From NCBI GenBank assembly GCA_051530055.1, contig CM121341.1, positions 5,022,001-5,086,000 on the forward strand: a DNA stretch of 64,000 bases, given 5' to 3'. Numbering within the stretch: the first letter of the stretch is position 1; each line of letters begins with the position of its first letter. A program made the translations under genes and the position numbers. The notes beneath the pieces were generated by a model. It saw only the letters and a list, made by a program, of their open reading frames with translations. It ran no database searches and had not been told where the DNA came from. The DNA is from Neoechinorhynchus agilis. Taxonomy: Eukaryota > Acanthocephala. Shown here piece after piece: positions 47,420 through 58,726 of the stretch.

Positions 47420-50416
47420 TCAAGAATGTTCTTCCGTTTTTTTGCGAGGTCTGCCTCGTTTAGTAAGTTGAGCGAGAATGACGGGTGATGCTGGATCGAT
47501 ATACGCTTGTTTGAGGAGGTCTATCGATACGTTCTCTGGTTTTCCATCGAGGTCGATCATGAAAAACTTTTCGTTGCGATCAAGTACTTTGTAAGGTCCG
47601 GTATTCGGCACCTGTGTAGGATTCCCATGCTGACCGCTTCTGACAAAAACGAGCGGTGCTCTTCTGAGAGTATTTGGTACAAACGTCGTCAATTTAACAC
47701 GGTTCACAACGGGCGTGGGAGCAAGAGATTTAACTTTATTACGTCGCCGTTGTAGATCAGTGTGAGAATCGACTCGGCTAAGTGAGGAATTAAGAAAATC
47801 GGCAGGTATGTTGATGGCACTTCCATATTCATGCTCTGCTGCCGAGGAATCAAGGTCGGCTTTGGGCGCCGTGCGAATTCCTAACAAAATCCAAGGCAGT
47901 TCGTCGATCCAATTGTTTCCGCAGAGACGAGCTTTCAAAGCCGATTTCAGATGCCTGTGGAATCTTTCTACCATATCATTGGATTGAGGATGATACGCGG
48001 TTATGCGGTGGAGCTTCATTCATAAATGTTCGGCGATTGCTCTCCACAGCTCGGATATGAACTGTGGTCCTCGATCGGAGGAGATGTCGTTACGAATACC
48101 AAAACGAGCCATCCATTGGCTGATAAGTGCTTTTGCACACGTTACGGCGTTGGTATTATTTAAAGAAATCGCCTCGGGCCACCGAGTATATCGGTCTACC
48201 ACGGTTAATAAATGAGTGAAACCTTGTGATCCCAGTAGCGGACCTACTAAATCTTTACGGATGTGATCAAATCGACGTTGCGGAGGTTCGAAAAGAGAAA
48301 GCCGTGCTCGTATGCGTCTTTGAACCTTAGCCTTTTGACATCCGATGCATGACTGAACCCTGGCACCAACATCCTTTGTTAAACCAGGCCAAACGTATTT
48401 TGTTTTAACCAATTTTCGGGTTGCTTTAATTCCAGGGTGGGACAGCTGGTGTACAGCCTCGAAAACTCGTTTCGTCCAAGATGATGGTACCAACGGTCTA
48501 TAACGGCCAGTCGAAATGCCACACAAAATAGTTTGTCCTGTGCTATTGAAAGGAATTTATTTCAACTATAGCGAGGTATTCGCTGAACGATATGTATGGA
48601 TGTGTTGATCAGACTTTTGATCTTCTGTCATCGCTTCAAACGATATTCCTTCGGAAATACTGGCTAAATAATCAACGCGGGACAATGCATCGGCAACTTG
48701 GTTCTCTTGTCCACTAATGAGTTCGATATTGGTCGTGAACTCAGATATATAATTCAAATGTCGTTGTTGACGGGCGGACCAAGGATCCGAAACTTTTGAC
48801 ATCGCATAAACTAAAGATCGATGATCAGTGTAAATCGTAAACGATCGGCCCTCGACGTAATATCGAAAATGTCGGACAGCGAGATACATGGCCCGAAGCT
48901 CGCGATCGAAGGTGCTGTACCGTTGTTCAGGTTTACGCAGTTGTTTGTTGAAGAATGCCAGCGGCTGCCATGAATCGGTCACTTTCTGCTGTAGAACAAC
49001 GCCAATAGTGAACTCGAATGCATCTGTACTGATAGAGATTGGTGCGTGGGTCACTGAATGTCAAAGCATCGTTGCGTTTGCTAGAGCGGCTTTAGCTTTT
49101 TCGAATGCTGAAGCCATTTCAACTGTCCAAGAAAAACTTCGTAGATTTGTTTTACCAGAAAGCGCTTGGTAGACCGGACGCATCAGACGAACTGCCGAAG
49201 GGATGAAATGATGATAATAATTTACCATACCAACAAATCCTTGCAAAGCTTTGGTGGATGTTGGAGGAGGGAAACTGCGAATCGCGCTAACTTTATCTGG
49301 CAATTGTACTGCACCTCGTCCACTCACCCGGTGTTCTAGGAAATCGATCTGTTCTACCCCGAACTCACACTTATCTGGGTTCAAAACGAGGCCGTACTCT
49401 GAGAGTCGATCGAACAATGTTCGTAGGTGTTTCCTGTGCTCGGATCGATTTGAACTCGCGATCAGTATATCATCTAAGTAGACGAAAGTAAAATCCATAC
49501 CTGAAAAACTGTTACCATTAACCGCTGGAATTTTTATGCAGCATTTTTCAACCCGAAAGGCATACGAAGAAATTCAGAAAGGCTAAAAGGCGTAAAAATC
49601 GCAGTTTTTGGTATGTCCAGTTCCGCCACCCGAATTTGATGGTACCCTCGGACAAGGTCTGTTTTCGAGAAAATCGTTGTTCCAGCGAGTTTAGCTGAAA
49701 AATCTTGTACTCGAGGAATCGGATATCTTTAGCCTGCGGTAATCGCCACAAGAACGCCATCCACGGCCTGATTTGGGTACGAGATGCAACGGAGACGACC
49801 ATTGGCTATTTGAGCGTCTAATGATTCCAAGATCCTCCATATTTTTGAATTCGGATTTAGTAATAGCGAATTTATCGAATGGGAGGCCTCGCGGTCTAGC
49901 ATGGAGTGGTTGTCCTTGTGTCTCAATAATGTGCTCCACTGCATGTTTGGTCGAAACGTCCGAAAAGGTAGGTCTCGTTATATCGGGGAAATCTGCGAGA
50001 ATTTTACTAAATTCGTCGTTCTTCGATCCGAGGAAATCGACACTGAGGGCTTCGATCGATACACGAGTGGAGGCTAATGGTATCATTGCGAAAGTTTCTG
50101 AACTAACCAACTGCTTATTCCTTAAGTCGACCAGTAAACCTGAGTGTCGAAGGAAATCAGCGCCTAGGATAGGGTGTTTAACCGCGGCAATAGTGAACAT
50201 CCATTCCGTCTGAGTTTTACCGAAATTCAACTGCAGTAGCTTGTTGCCGAATCTTGGGATTGTTGAACCGTTCGCAGCTGTAAGTGCTCTGCCAGGGTGT
50301 TTGGTCTGTTTATCGAGTGTTGTGGCTGGAAGGACGCTGATTTCGGCACCAGTATCGACTAGGAACCGTCGTCCACTTTGGCGTTCGTTTAGGTTGACGG
50401 AGGGACCGATCATCAT
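47420..50416 (-). pseudogene. Gypsy pol: protease, RT, RNase H and integrase pieces
   Basis: Protease: FLVDTGAEISVLPA near 50350. RT start: HARPRGLPFDKFAITKSEFK and WSSPLHLVPKSGRGWRSCGD (to about 49740). RT end: FTFVYLDDILIASSNRSEHR (from 49498). RNase H: ISISTDAFEFTIGVVLQQ and IYTDHRSLVYAMSK. Integrase: HHCC-like HQLSHPGIKATRK...CIGCQK, then VDRYTRWPEA, SSDRGPQF and VERFHRHLK (the D, D, E residues), and a chromatin-side NTGPYKVLDR tail. Frameshifts between 49500 and 49740 and near 49060, and a stop at 48017-48019 within integrase, make it non-coding. Confidence 0.88.
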
Positions 50417-50521
50417 TGCCTCTACTATTGATCGGTCAATTCGTTTTTTGGGTTGGCTTTCAATTTGAAATCCGCTGATCGCTTACAAAGTGATCTACAT
50501 TTCCTTGCTCTATCTCCAAAT

Positions 50522-50773
50522 TTACGGTGGTAATAGCATAAATCTGATACTGTTACTGGGATTTGCTTGGTCGCAATCTTTTTTTTTAATTGACGACGCT
50601 AAAGGTTGCCGTGATTGCAAAATGTTGTCGGCAGCGCGTGCAAGCTCACGAGGTTCGGTTATTTTCGAATGAACTAGAATAGATCGGATCTCCCCAGGCA
50701 TGCGCTCAAGAAATATTTCGCGGAATAAAAAACATGACAGGTTGCTTTCGAGGTACTCTAGCATCTCATCCAT
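50522..50773 (-). pseudogene. Gag capsid C-terminal remnant of the Gypsy element
   Basis: About 80 residues with FREIFLERMPGEIRSILVHS, then ELARAADNILQSRQ, match the capsid end of Gypsy Gag proteins. Most of gag is absent upstream and there is no zinc knuckle in the remaining frame. Confidence 0.7.
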
Positions 50774-51299
50774 TAACGCTGAAGGCTTTTCGTCTCCATG
50801 CGACCTTGTGTGAAGGATTCGATTTGCCCTTTCTGTGACAAACTATACGGGCTCTCACCAATTGTTGTGGTAGCTGGCATCAGTAGATCCAAAAATCTAC
50901 TGTCGCCGCAATGGATGTTTCTATTGAACTGCGCGACGAATATCAAAGAACTCATAAACTTTTCATCCTAAACAACTCGGGAGTCCCATGGACAAGAAAA
51001 TAACTACTAAAATTGATAATTGCAATCAAGGTGAAGATCATCGTCATCTTCCTGAAGGAAATTATTCGTAAAATTGCTTTCTAATTTTATTTAAAGCAAT
51101 TAATTTTAGTACGAAAGCGAATCTACTAAGAAATTTTAGTTGAAAAGGCGAATTTGTTTTTCAATGAAATTTGATTAGAAATTATAGACACGTTCTTTAT
51201 TAACAAAAGACGTCTTGATCCTTAACTTAAACTCACTGATGGCTTCCATTTATCCATCTTTTTTAAGTATTGAGGTCACCATTTCCGATCAACGGAAAC

Positions 51300-51770
51300 T
51301 CACTCTGATTCTCGGTGGCCGTTTGGCATCACTTGATCTGTAACCGCTAAGTTCTCCTGTTCGCCGATTCTTGAATTGTCCGGTTGAAGTACTTGAGATG
51401 CATTTCCAATTAGATGAGGACGCTGAATCCTTGATTCCTCCACAATTTGTTGTCGTCCTTTTGGTCGCCACAGTCGACCACTCGTCCTGCTATCATTGAT
51501 CGCCCAAAATGATTTCCTCGGTCTCCCTCGAACCGGAATTTTCCTGAATCTTCGACAAAAAGACAGTGTATTCCTGATTGATCCTTTCCATGACTTGGTA
51601 TCTGTTCTTTGTTGGAAATATGGGATATTGTCCTGAATCCATTCGTAGATTTCATTGACCCGCAGTATGCCGATCAAACTGTTTTCGAGCGCTGCTTCTA
51701 TTAAATCCGCATAACTTGCGTGGTCCCATTCGCTGATTGCGCCGTTGACCATTTCTGCAGAGGAATGCAT
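51300..51770 (-). CDS. FoxO-type forkhead protein, copy B
   Basis: The frame from ATG at 51770 gives 156 residues. The forkhead domain (about residues 13-95) reads SEWDHASYADLIEAALENSL, VNEIYEWIQDNIPYF, KSWKGSIRNTLSFCRRFRKI and RKSFWAIND. The WxxxSYADLI entry and IYEWI..N.PYF are closest to FoxO proteins. The recognition helix is changed: the family's WKNSIRHNLS is WKGSIRNTLS here, altering two base-contacting residues. The frame stays open upstream (RFTDKAERFELVQ) to about 51870, so an earlier exon is possible. There is no transactivation tail; it ends 60 residues after the domain. A second, truncated copy is at 45.2-45.6 kb. Confidence 0.72.
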   Translation of the reverse strand: MHSSAEMVNGAISEWDHASYADLIEAALENSLIGILRVNEIYEWIQDNIPYFQQRTDTKSWKGSIRNTLSFCRRFRKIPVRGRPRKSFWAINDSRTSGRLWRPKGRQQIVEESRIQRPHLIGNASQVLQPDNSRIGEQENLAVTDQVMPNGHRESE

Positions 51771-51879
51771 TTGATCGAGGTCAGAACAACACCAAGAGAG
51801 TTCACATTGAACAAGTTCGAATCGTTCCGCTTTATCCGTAAATCGCCAAGAACAAACAATGGTAAATAAATGGACAAAT

Positions 51880-52390
51880 ATTTGTCAGCATCGATGTTGG
51901 TGTTTTGGATACCATTGTTTTAGAGTTTTTTTGTTTTGTTGACTTAAAATGTTCCTGTTAAACTTCGTTTCTTACCAGATCGCCGTAGATCAACTGATTA
52001 CTCATCGTTCTAACTTATTTGACGTTGAAATAATGATTCTTATTAATCGATTAATGAATAAAATCAATATTTAATTTTGTGTTTATTAACGGCCTCGATC
52101 AATGGGTGCGCCGTACCTTCGTTAAGATTATAAAAGTGGGACGAAGGAAATGAGAACAAGTAAATAAAACTTTTCGAAGTGTTCTTTTCTTAGTCGCTCT
52201 TTCAGTCTCCGACAATCACACAAATCGATTTGAGCTGCCATTTTTAACGATAAAGTTCCACACTAAATCGTGTTTAAAAGTTCGAATACTAAATCGTTTC
52301 GCCTGTATACATTAAGGCATATCATCTCGCTGAAAGTGAGTCGTCGTTGTAACTACACCTCGCCACGACGCTCGCTCTATTGAACGTAAA
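51880..52390. other. Gene-free interval upstream of ceramide synthase
   Basis: AT-rich sequence with no exon I can support; it should hold the promoter of the plus-strand gene starting at 52391. No clear TATA box is visible. Confidence 0.5.
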
Positions 52391-54241
52391 ATGCGTGTTG
52401 TAATAACTTACCTTGAATTTTTCAAACGTATTTCGGTCTACTATGGCCAGGCTGGTGACCAACAAGAAGTCAGTTCATTTTCCAGCCTTGAGTGGGCCAC
52501 TGATCAATTTAAAATCTTTTTAATTGATGCAGTTTGTCTTCTTATCGTTGCCGTAATATTTACGATCTTACGAAGGTTCCACTACGACGTTATGATGAAG
52601 GTATTTTACGAAAAATAAATTAATTTTTAAAAATCCCGTGAATTTAGGTAGCCGTTGAGAGGCTTAAGATTGATTCGAAAAATTCACAGTACACATTCAT
52701 AGCTAGTTCATTCAAAACGTCGTACTATTTACTCATGACTCTGCTCATTTATTTCTTTTTGTTTAAATTGGATAAAGGATGTACTTGGAACCAAAACGAA
52801 CTTATCTTTGAAGGTGGGAAAGTTTTATTTTTGAAAATACCATGAGGAAAACGAACAAATGAGCGTTGAACCTTATAGACCTTTTTTTCTAGTCTCTAAG
52901 AAAAGCTTCGCCAGTGGTTATTTGCAAGTTTATGTAAAATGAACTTCATCGAATCGCGAGGTCGGCCCGCTATAAATTTGGAGATTTTATTGTGCTTCCA
53001 AGGTTTTTATCAATCGCATTTAAAGTGACTTATCTCCGATATTTTATAAAATCCGACATTTTTTTCCGAAATTGTAAAGATGTTCATCATTTTGACTTTC
53101 TTTATAGCGAGTATAATTCATTTTTATTTTCGTACTCTACTCGTGGGACTTCTTCATAATTGTTTCGCCAGTTAAAAAAATATTTCAAGCAATAGAATTG
53201 ATGAAATGACTCTAGAAATCAATCGGAATACGCATTCTTCTTTAATGATCCCTCTCGTAAAATTAACAAACGACCCAAATAACAATAATTTTTAAGAATT
53301 TTTTTTCGTTTGTAAGCGGCCGGTCCACTAAAACGGTCGGATTTGACTGTAACTCCAATCGTTCAAACTTTAAACCTCGTTGATCTGTAGATTGAGTAAA
53401 GTATTTCCGTGATAAGCTTCACGATTGGTCGAGTCTTTTTTTTTAATTGCGCCGATTTATTACAAGACTTCATTTTGTTCTATTTTAAAGGCTGGTCCGT
53501 TAAAACGCCGACTCCACTACTGCCAAGACTGATATATTTAATCGAATGTGGATTTTACCTTCATTCCTTGTATGCGATAATATTCATGCCAAAAGAAGAA
53601 ACTTCTTCTCAGCAGAAAGATTTTTACCCAATGATCATTCATCATTTGGTAACAGTAACACTTATGGTGTTTTCCCATATTCTAAAGTATATGTATTAAT
53701 TTTCGTCGATGTAAAATCTTAATACTTTTTTTTAATTAAGATTCTACAAAAATGGACTATTGGTTCTAGCGTGCCATGACATTAACGATGTATTTCTGGA
53801 GTTTGCTAAGACGATGGGTGCACTGAGACGGCGCAATAGGAGATTTTATCCCATGTTCGATCACATTTGTACTGGAGGAACTATAATATTCGTCGTTTCA
53901 TGGTTTGTTTTATACTTTAAACTTTATTCACTTTAATGTTACAGGATTTACACTCGACTATACTTGTTTCCTCTAAAAGTAATCTACTCCAATATATCAG
54001 GAGAAATGCTTTCTGGTCAACAATCATTACCTATGGTCAAGTACCTCAACACAATGCTTCTTACTATTTTATTTCTTGACCTCTATTGGTTCACTGTGAG
54101 TACATTTTGAAAAAGTTAAAATAATCCGAGCCTTATCGATTTTAGCTCATTGTCAAGACAGTTAAAAGACGAATATCGGGCAAAAGACTTGAAGATGTTC
54201 GGGACAATTACGTCCGATCTGATTTGCGGAAAAACCAATAA
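52391..54241 (+). CDS. CERS: Ceramide synthase (Lag1/CERS family, TLC domain)
   Basis: I model six exons: 52391-52600, 52648-52813, 53491-53686, 53741-53902, 53945-54095 and 54146-54241, all phases consistent, giving 326 residues. The TLC domain holds the Lag1 signature: YLIECGFYLHSLYAIIF, then IIHHLVTVTLMVFSH with the HH pair and LLVLACHDINDVFLEFAK with the HD pair, both needed for acyl transfer. Several membrane spans are visible from FLIDAVCLLIVAVIFTIL onward. The C-terminus VRDNYVRSDLRKN resembles the acidic/RSD tail. The enzyme N-acylates sphingoid bases with acyl-CoA in the ER to make (dihydro)ceramide. No Hox-like domain lies between the first span and TLC, as in CERS1 and yeast Lag1. 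Intron 2 is 677 bp; the others are 42-54 bp. Confidence 0.92.
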
Positions 54242-54511
54242 ATTTTGTATTCAAAAACGAAAAACTATTGTGAACAGAATTTCGCTTCAGAAATTTTTAG
54301 ATGCAAATGTATTTTAAAATGGTTTGTGGGCAACGTGGACAGTAGCATAATGGAGAATGTAGATCAACAATTCTGTTTTGATCGATTACAAAAATCTCAA
54401 AATGTTTATTGGCTTTGGAAAGTAACGATTGATGCATAGACTCGCTTCGTTGGTCCTCTTTTTAGAAGAGATTCTATTCGCATCACGACGAGCTCCTTGG
54501 CATTTCAATCT

Positions 54512-54690
54512 AATGATTGATGTTTGGATTCTTAGTTATTTTAATAGAATCTCTTAGTAAAAAACCATGAATGATTGCTTTCTTCGAATGATAGAGAAAC
54601 CGAACGTTGTCAGGCAGGAATCAATCTTCGTTGGCCTTTTTCGCACCAGGACGAGCCCAAACATCAATCATTGGTTTCAACCAACGAAGA
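54512..54690. repeat. Foldback sequence in the CERS 3' flank
   Basis: AATGATTGATGTTTGG at about 54512 recurs exactly inverted at about 54657, and CTTCGTTGG near 54630 pairs with CCAACGAAG near 54677. There is no gene in 54242-54934. Confidence 0.6.
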
Positions 54691-54934
54691 ATGATTAAAT
54701 CACTTACATCGCGAAGAAACCTTTTTTAATGTTTGTGCGTTGGCGAATCTTGTCCCCGGTGTTTTCGTTACTCATTTATTTTAGAAATATTTCGCAAGGT
54801 TTTCCTTGCCTCTTCAGTCTCTATCTAAAATGGACGTCTGGATGTAGCTCAGATCCGCGGGTTTGGTAATACCCGAAGTGTGGGGATCCCCACACACCTC
54901 TTGCGGTTTGTTGCCGACTAATTTGTTCGTCGTG

Positions 54935-55494
54935 CTACGCAACTTTGGTACCATCAGAGTGTGGTTTGATTTGTTGCCTTCCATCGTCCGAGTTTAACCG
55001 GACGTGAATGGCCTCAAGAATCAGTCTTCTTCTAAGATCCGGTTCGCTGGTTATGAATCTGGCCTTTTTAAAATCCACCTTATGCTGGATTGTTTGTTGG
55101 TGGTTCGAGATTGCTGAGGATTTGTCGAAAGTCCTGCAAGCCTGTTTATGCTGCGAAATCCGTTTCCTGATCCCTTGCATAGTTATTCCGCACATGGGAT
55201 TTTGAATATTCCTGATTTGGTCTCTTGTTTGGCTTTCCTCTTGAGAATGCCCGCATTGGATGTGCCCCGTTTGTTGTAAATCAAGAGATTTTGAGCGAGG
55301 TAGTTGAGGCGCCTCAGTTTTTCGGTCGCCGTGTCACTTATGTGGTGAAAGCCGATGTATTTGATGGAGATGCTTGTGGTTTCCTCCTTCTTGCGATGGC
55401 CGCTATGTGTTGCCTTTTTCAGACTGATTTTGATGGCATATTCAGGGAAGCCTCGTGATCTGAGAACTTTGGTGATGCTTTTTCTTCTTCCCAA
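54935..55494 (-). pseudogene. Penelope-like element fragment (GIY-YIG end)
   Basis: Two overlapping frames give KEETTSISIKYIGFHHISDT and EKLRRLNYLAQNLLIYNKRG, then KQETKSGIFKIPCAE, followed by RKRISQHKQACRTFDKSSAI and ARFITSEPDLRRRLILEAIH. This is the linker and endonuclease C-terminus of Penelope-like retroelements (family pattern SGVYKIPC...YIGET...R..EH...H.....F..A......RR..EA). The GIY is GIF and the YIG is changed; the RT domain is absent and a frameshift lies near 55190. Confidence 0.78.
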
Positions 55495-55588
55495 TCCCTG
55501 CTACTTTTTTAATGTGTATTAAAAAAAGAAGCTTTGTACAATGATGAATTTTGGAAAGGAAATAAAAAATTAAAAGCAAGGAATTATT

Positions 55589-56344
55589 TCAGAATGTATC
55601 AGCGAACAAATCCTTCTTTTGAATTTTAGCGGCTTTCAAGTGATATTTGTTTTCTCTGGTTTTGTTTTTGCCAACAATCCCATTAGCGATGTTGTTAGCC
55701 TTATCTGCAACATCAACTTGGTAATGCCTACTCAAAAGTCTCAACTCGGAGCCGATACATTTCAATAGATCGTTCACTGATCGTTCATGGGTATCCATAA
55801 TATGAGCTACAAGATCCAGACAAAGAATAGCTTCGTAATTCGTTCCAGTACATGCCATGGAGCAGAACTTTTTTGTGAATGACTCTATCATGTCCCGAGG
55901 AATGAGCGGAGAACTAAGACAACTTCCAAGTACTTCTATAAATCCAAATTGATTGTTTTGACTGGGACACAACGCTTCAGGCATATCGAGAAGTTCAAGG
56001 AATCGTGGAAATAGTCGCTTGTATTCGAGATTATGCTGAGTAATCAAGATAAACAATGGCTTCGTTGCAGCGAATGCACAAATATCGTCTTGTTCGAATG
56101 CTTTTATTATAAAATTGAGCAATCGAGCGGGTTCTTTTGTACGATTGATACCAGTATCGGCGATTAGTTTTAAAAATTGACATCTGACTTCGCGATTTGA
56201 TTGGCCTTTCTGAATCTCATGCGTTAGTTGGACAATACGACGTGCAACTTCACCATCTCCAATATTCGGAGAGCTTTCAAGATCATGCAAAAGTTGATTT
56301 ATCTGAGTTCGAAAATATTCAGGAGTAAACGTGGCCACTGTCAT
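55589..56344 (-). CDS. NOC4-like CBF-domain protein (ribosome assembly)
   Basis: A 251-residue frame from the ATG at 56344. The core reads KPLFILITQHNLEYKRLFPR, FLELLDMPEALC, GSCLSSPLIPRDMIESFTKK and, near the end, LRLLSRHYQVDVADKANNIA. This order resembles the CBF/Mak21 domain of NOC4 (family LFILIHKHNLEYPDFY..LY.LL..., LPAYLVAAFAKR, L..L.RHYHP.V...A). NOC4 works with NOP14 in 40S subunit maturation in the nucleolus. The protein is half the usual length and lacks the normal C-terminal block, ending with a basic KTRENKYHLKAAKIQKKDLF. Identity is low, so another HEAT-like protein is possible. Confidence 0.5.
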   Translation of the reverse strand: MTVATFTPEYFRTQINQLLHDLESSPNIGDGEVARRIVQLTHEIQKGQSNREVRCQFLKLIADTGINRTKEPARLLNFIIKAFEQDDICAFAATKPLFILITQHNLEYKRLFPRFLELLDMPEALCPSQNNQFGFIEVLGSCLSSPLIPRDMIESFTKKFCSMACTGTNYEAILCLDLVAHIMDTHERSVNDLLKCIGSELRLLSRHYQVDVADKANNIANGIVGKNKTRENKYHLKAAKIQKKDLFADTF

Positions 56345-56865
56345 CTTCAAAAACAAACAAAACTTTGAGAACCTACCGTGAAAAAATAGTTATCCAAAAT
56401 TGCGAATTATGATCTTTATTGGTGGATGCGCAGGGCTACAAAAGAATTTGTATATATGACGCAATGTTTTAAGCCAATCACAATTTACCTTTGTTTTAGC
56501 CGTAGAACTCGCGATCTCCAACGTTTCACAAATCTTTTATACTTTAGTCAATATATTGATGAGACGAATTGAATAATAAAAATGATGTTGATTGGTGATT
56601 AATTCGTTATTTGCATAAAATATTGAGAACAAATAAATTTTCATCTTGCAAAGATGGCCGTGTAAATGATATTTTAAGAGGAAACGCTTAATTTAATTAA
56701 GATTGTAGGATTTCTAGATGCCAATCGATATTTGACGGCATCGTCTTTCATATCCCTTAAAATTTCGTTAAACCTTTCACCACATTGAAACGTAAATTGT
56801 TATGTGATACTAAGAGAAATCTTGTTAAGCCAATAAAATCTTTATTACAATGTAATTAAGTTGCT

Positions 56866-58390
56866 TCAATGAACCAATAAGAATTTTTTACATTGCTAAT
56901 TTCACTCCAATAATTTTCAAAGCTTTAAATTCGTTTCAAAATGAGCGGCATTGACATTTTCTTCAATATAAATATTGATCTCGACGATGCCTTAAATCTT
57001 CCACGTATTTTTTACGTTTAAAAACGGCTTCGGTTGAAAACATTTAAATATAAAAAAATGATGATATTGTCGTCGCAGTTCACTTTGCTTCAATGAACCA
57101 ATAAGAATTTTTTACATTGCTAATTTCACTCCAATAATTTTCAAAGCTTTAAATTCATTTCAAAATGGGCGGCATTGACATTTTCTTCAATATAAATCTC
57201 GACGACGCCTCAAATCTTCCACGTATTTTTTACGTTTAAAAACGGCTTCGGTTGAAAACATTTAAATATAAAACAATGATGATCTTGTCGTCGCAGTTCA
57301 CTTTGCTTCAATGAACCAATAAGAATTTTTTACATTGCTAATTTCACTCCAATAATTTTCAAAGCTTTAAATTCATTTCAAAATGGGCGGCATTGACATT
57401 TTCTTCAATATAAATATTGATCTCGACGACGCCTTAAATTTTCCACGTATTTTCTACGGCTCAAAACGGTTTCGGTTGAAAACATTTAAATATAAAACAA
57501 TGATGATCTTGTCGTCGTAGTTCACTTTGCTTCAATGAACCAATAAGAATTTTTTACATTGCTAATTTCACTCCAATAATTTTCAAAGCTTTAAATTCAT
57601 TTCAAAATGGGCGGCATTGACATTTTCTTCAATATAAATCTCGACGACGCCTCAAATCTTCCACGTATTTTTTACGTTTAAAAACGGCTTCGGTTGAAAA
57701 CATTTAAATATAAAAAATGATGATCTTGTCGTCGCAGTTCACTTTGCTTCAATGAACCAATAAGAATTTTTTACATTGCTAATTTCACTCCAATAATTTT
57801 CAAAGCTTTAAATTCATTTCAAAATGGGCGGCATTGACATTTTCTTCAATATAAATATTGATCTCGACGACGCCTTAAATTTTCCACGTATTTTTTACGT
57901 TTAAAAACGGCTTCGGTTGAAAACATTTAAATATAAAACAATGATGATCTTGTCGTCGAAGTTCACTTTGCTTCAATGAACCAATAAGAATTTTTTACAG
58001 TGCTAATTTCACTCCAATAATTTTCAAAGCTTTAAATTCGTTTCAAAATGGGCGGCATTGACATTTTCTTCAATATTGATCTCGACGACGCCTTAAATCT
58101 TCCACGTATTTTCTACGGCTCAAAACTGTTTCGGTTGAAAACATTTAAGTATAAAAAAATGATGATCTTGTCGTCGAAGTTCACTTTGCTTCAATGAACC
58201 AATAAGAATTTTTTACAGTGCTAATTTCACTCCAATAATTTTCAAAGCTTTAAATTCGTTTCAAAATGGGCGGCATTGACATTTTCTTAAATATAAATAT
58301 TGATCTCGACGACGCCTTAAATTTTCCACGTATTTTTTACGTTTAAAAACGGTTTCGGTTGAAAACATTTAAGTATAAAACAATGACGAT
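56866..58390. repeat. About 220-bp satellite, 7 copies, upstream of the Sp-like gene
   Basis: CTTCAATGAACCAATAAGAA recurs about every 220 bp (roughly 56866, 57090, 57308, 57530, 57748, 57972, 58190). Other landmarks are CACTCCAATAATTTTCAAAG and GGGCGGCATTGACATTTTCT. Units alternate in having or lacking an ATATTGAT insert. The flank 56345-56865 is gene-free. Confidence 0.93.
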
Positions 58391-58616
58391 CTTTATCTTA
58401 AAGCGCTTTATGGATTTTTCTATGTATGCTAAAAAAACCTTAAGTACTACTTTGATTAACTACCACTGTTGGCGTTGAGCTATTCAACGAGCACTAAAAG
58501 TGAATATATGCGGTTTTAAAACTTTTAACTTATTATCTCATTAGTTTACAATGGAGCCATTAAATGTAAACGAAATTCCAAAACGAGGCTGCCAAACCCA
58601 TAATTAATTTTCGCAC

Positions 58617-58624
58617 TATATAAG
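58617..58624 (+). promoter_or_regulatory. TATA box of the Sp-like gene
   Basis: TATATAAG stands 110 bp before the first in-frame ATG (58727), with TCAGT (initiator-like) at 58634. This placement argues against the earlier GTG-start reading at 58637. Confidence 0.55.
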
Positions 58625-58726
58625 AAGCGCACTTCAGTGTACGTGCAATTTCAGCCAATCACAACGCGAGATTTCTTCATTGGGCATCAGATAAGATCAT
58701 CATCATCGAATATTACTTGCATTTCA

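Larger units (their letters stand above)
47287..50912 (-). mobile_element. Ty3/Gypsy LTR retrotransposon, degenerate
   Basis: The order on the minus strand is gag remnant, protease, reverse transcriptase, RNase H, integrase: the Gypsy order. A shared LTR segment (GTAGATTTTT[C/G]GATCTACTG) lies at about 47290-47336 and 50868-50912. The 3' LTR seems to extend to about 47410, preceded by a GAGGGGGCT purine tract, while the 5' LTR is cut at 50912. TGGTGAGAGC just inside the 5' side could be the primer-binding site. Confidence 0.85.

Noticed and set aside
54840-54905. tRNA-like start GGATGTAGCTCAGATC
   Set aside because: Only an A-box-like half; no B box (GGTTCGANNCC), no cloverleaf, and a GTGTGGGGATCCCCACAC palindrome instead.
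58637-58726. Upstream extension of the Sp-like protein
   Set aside because: Begins at GTG only about 20 bp after the TATA box; the in-frame ATG at 58727 fits better.
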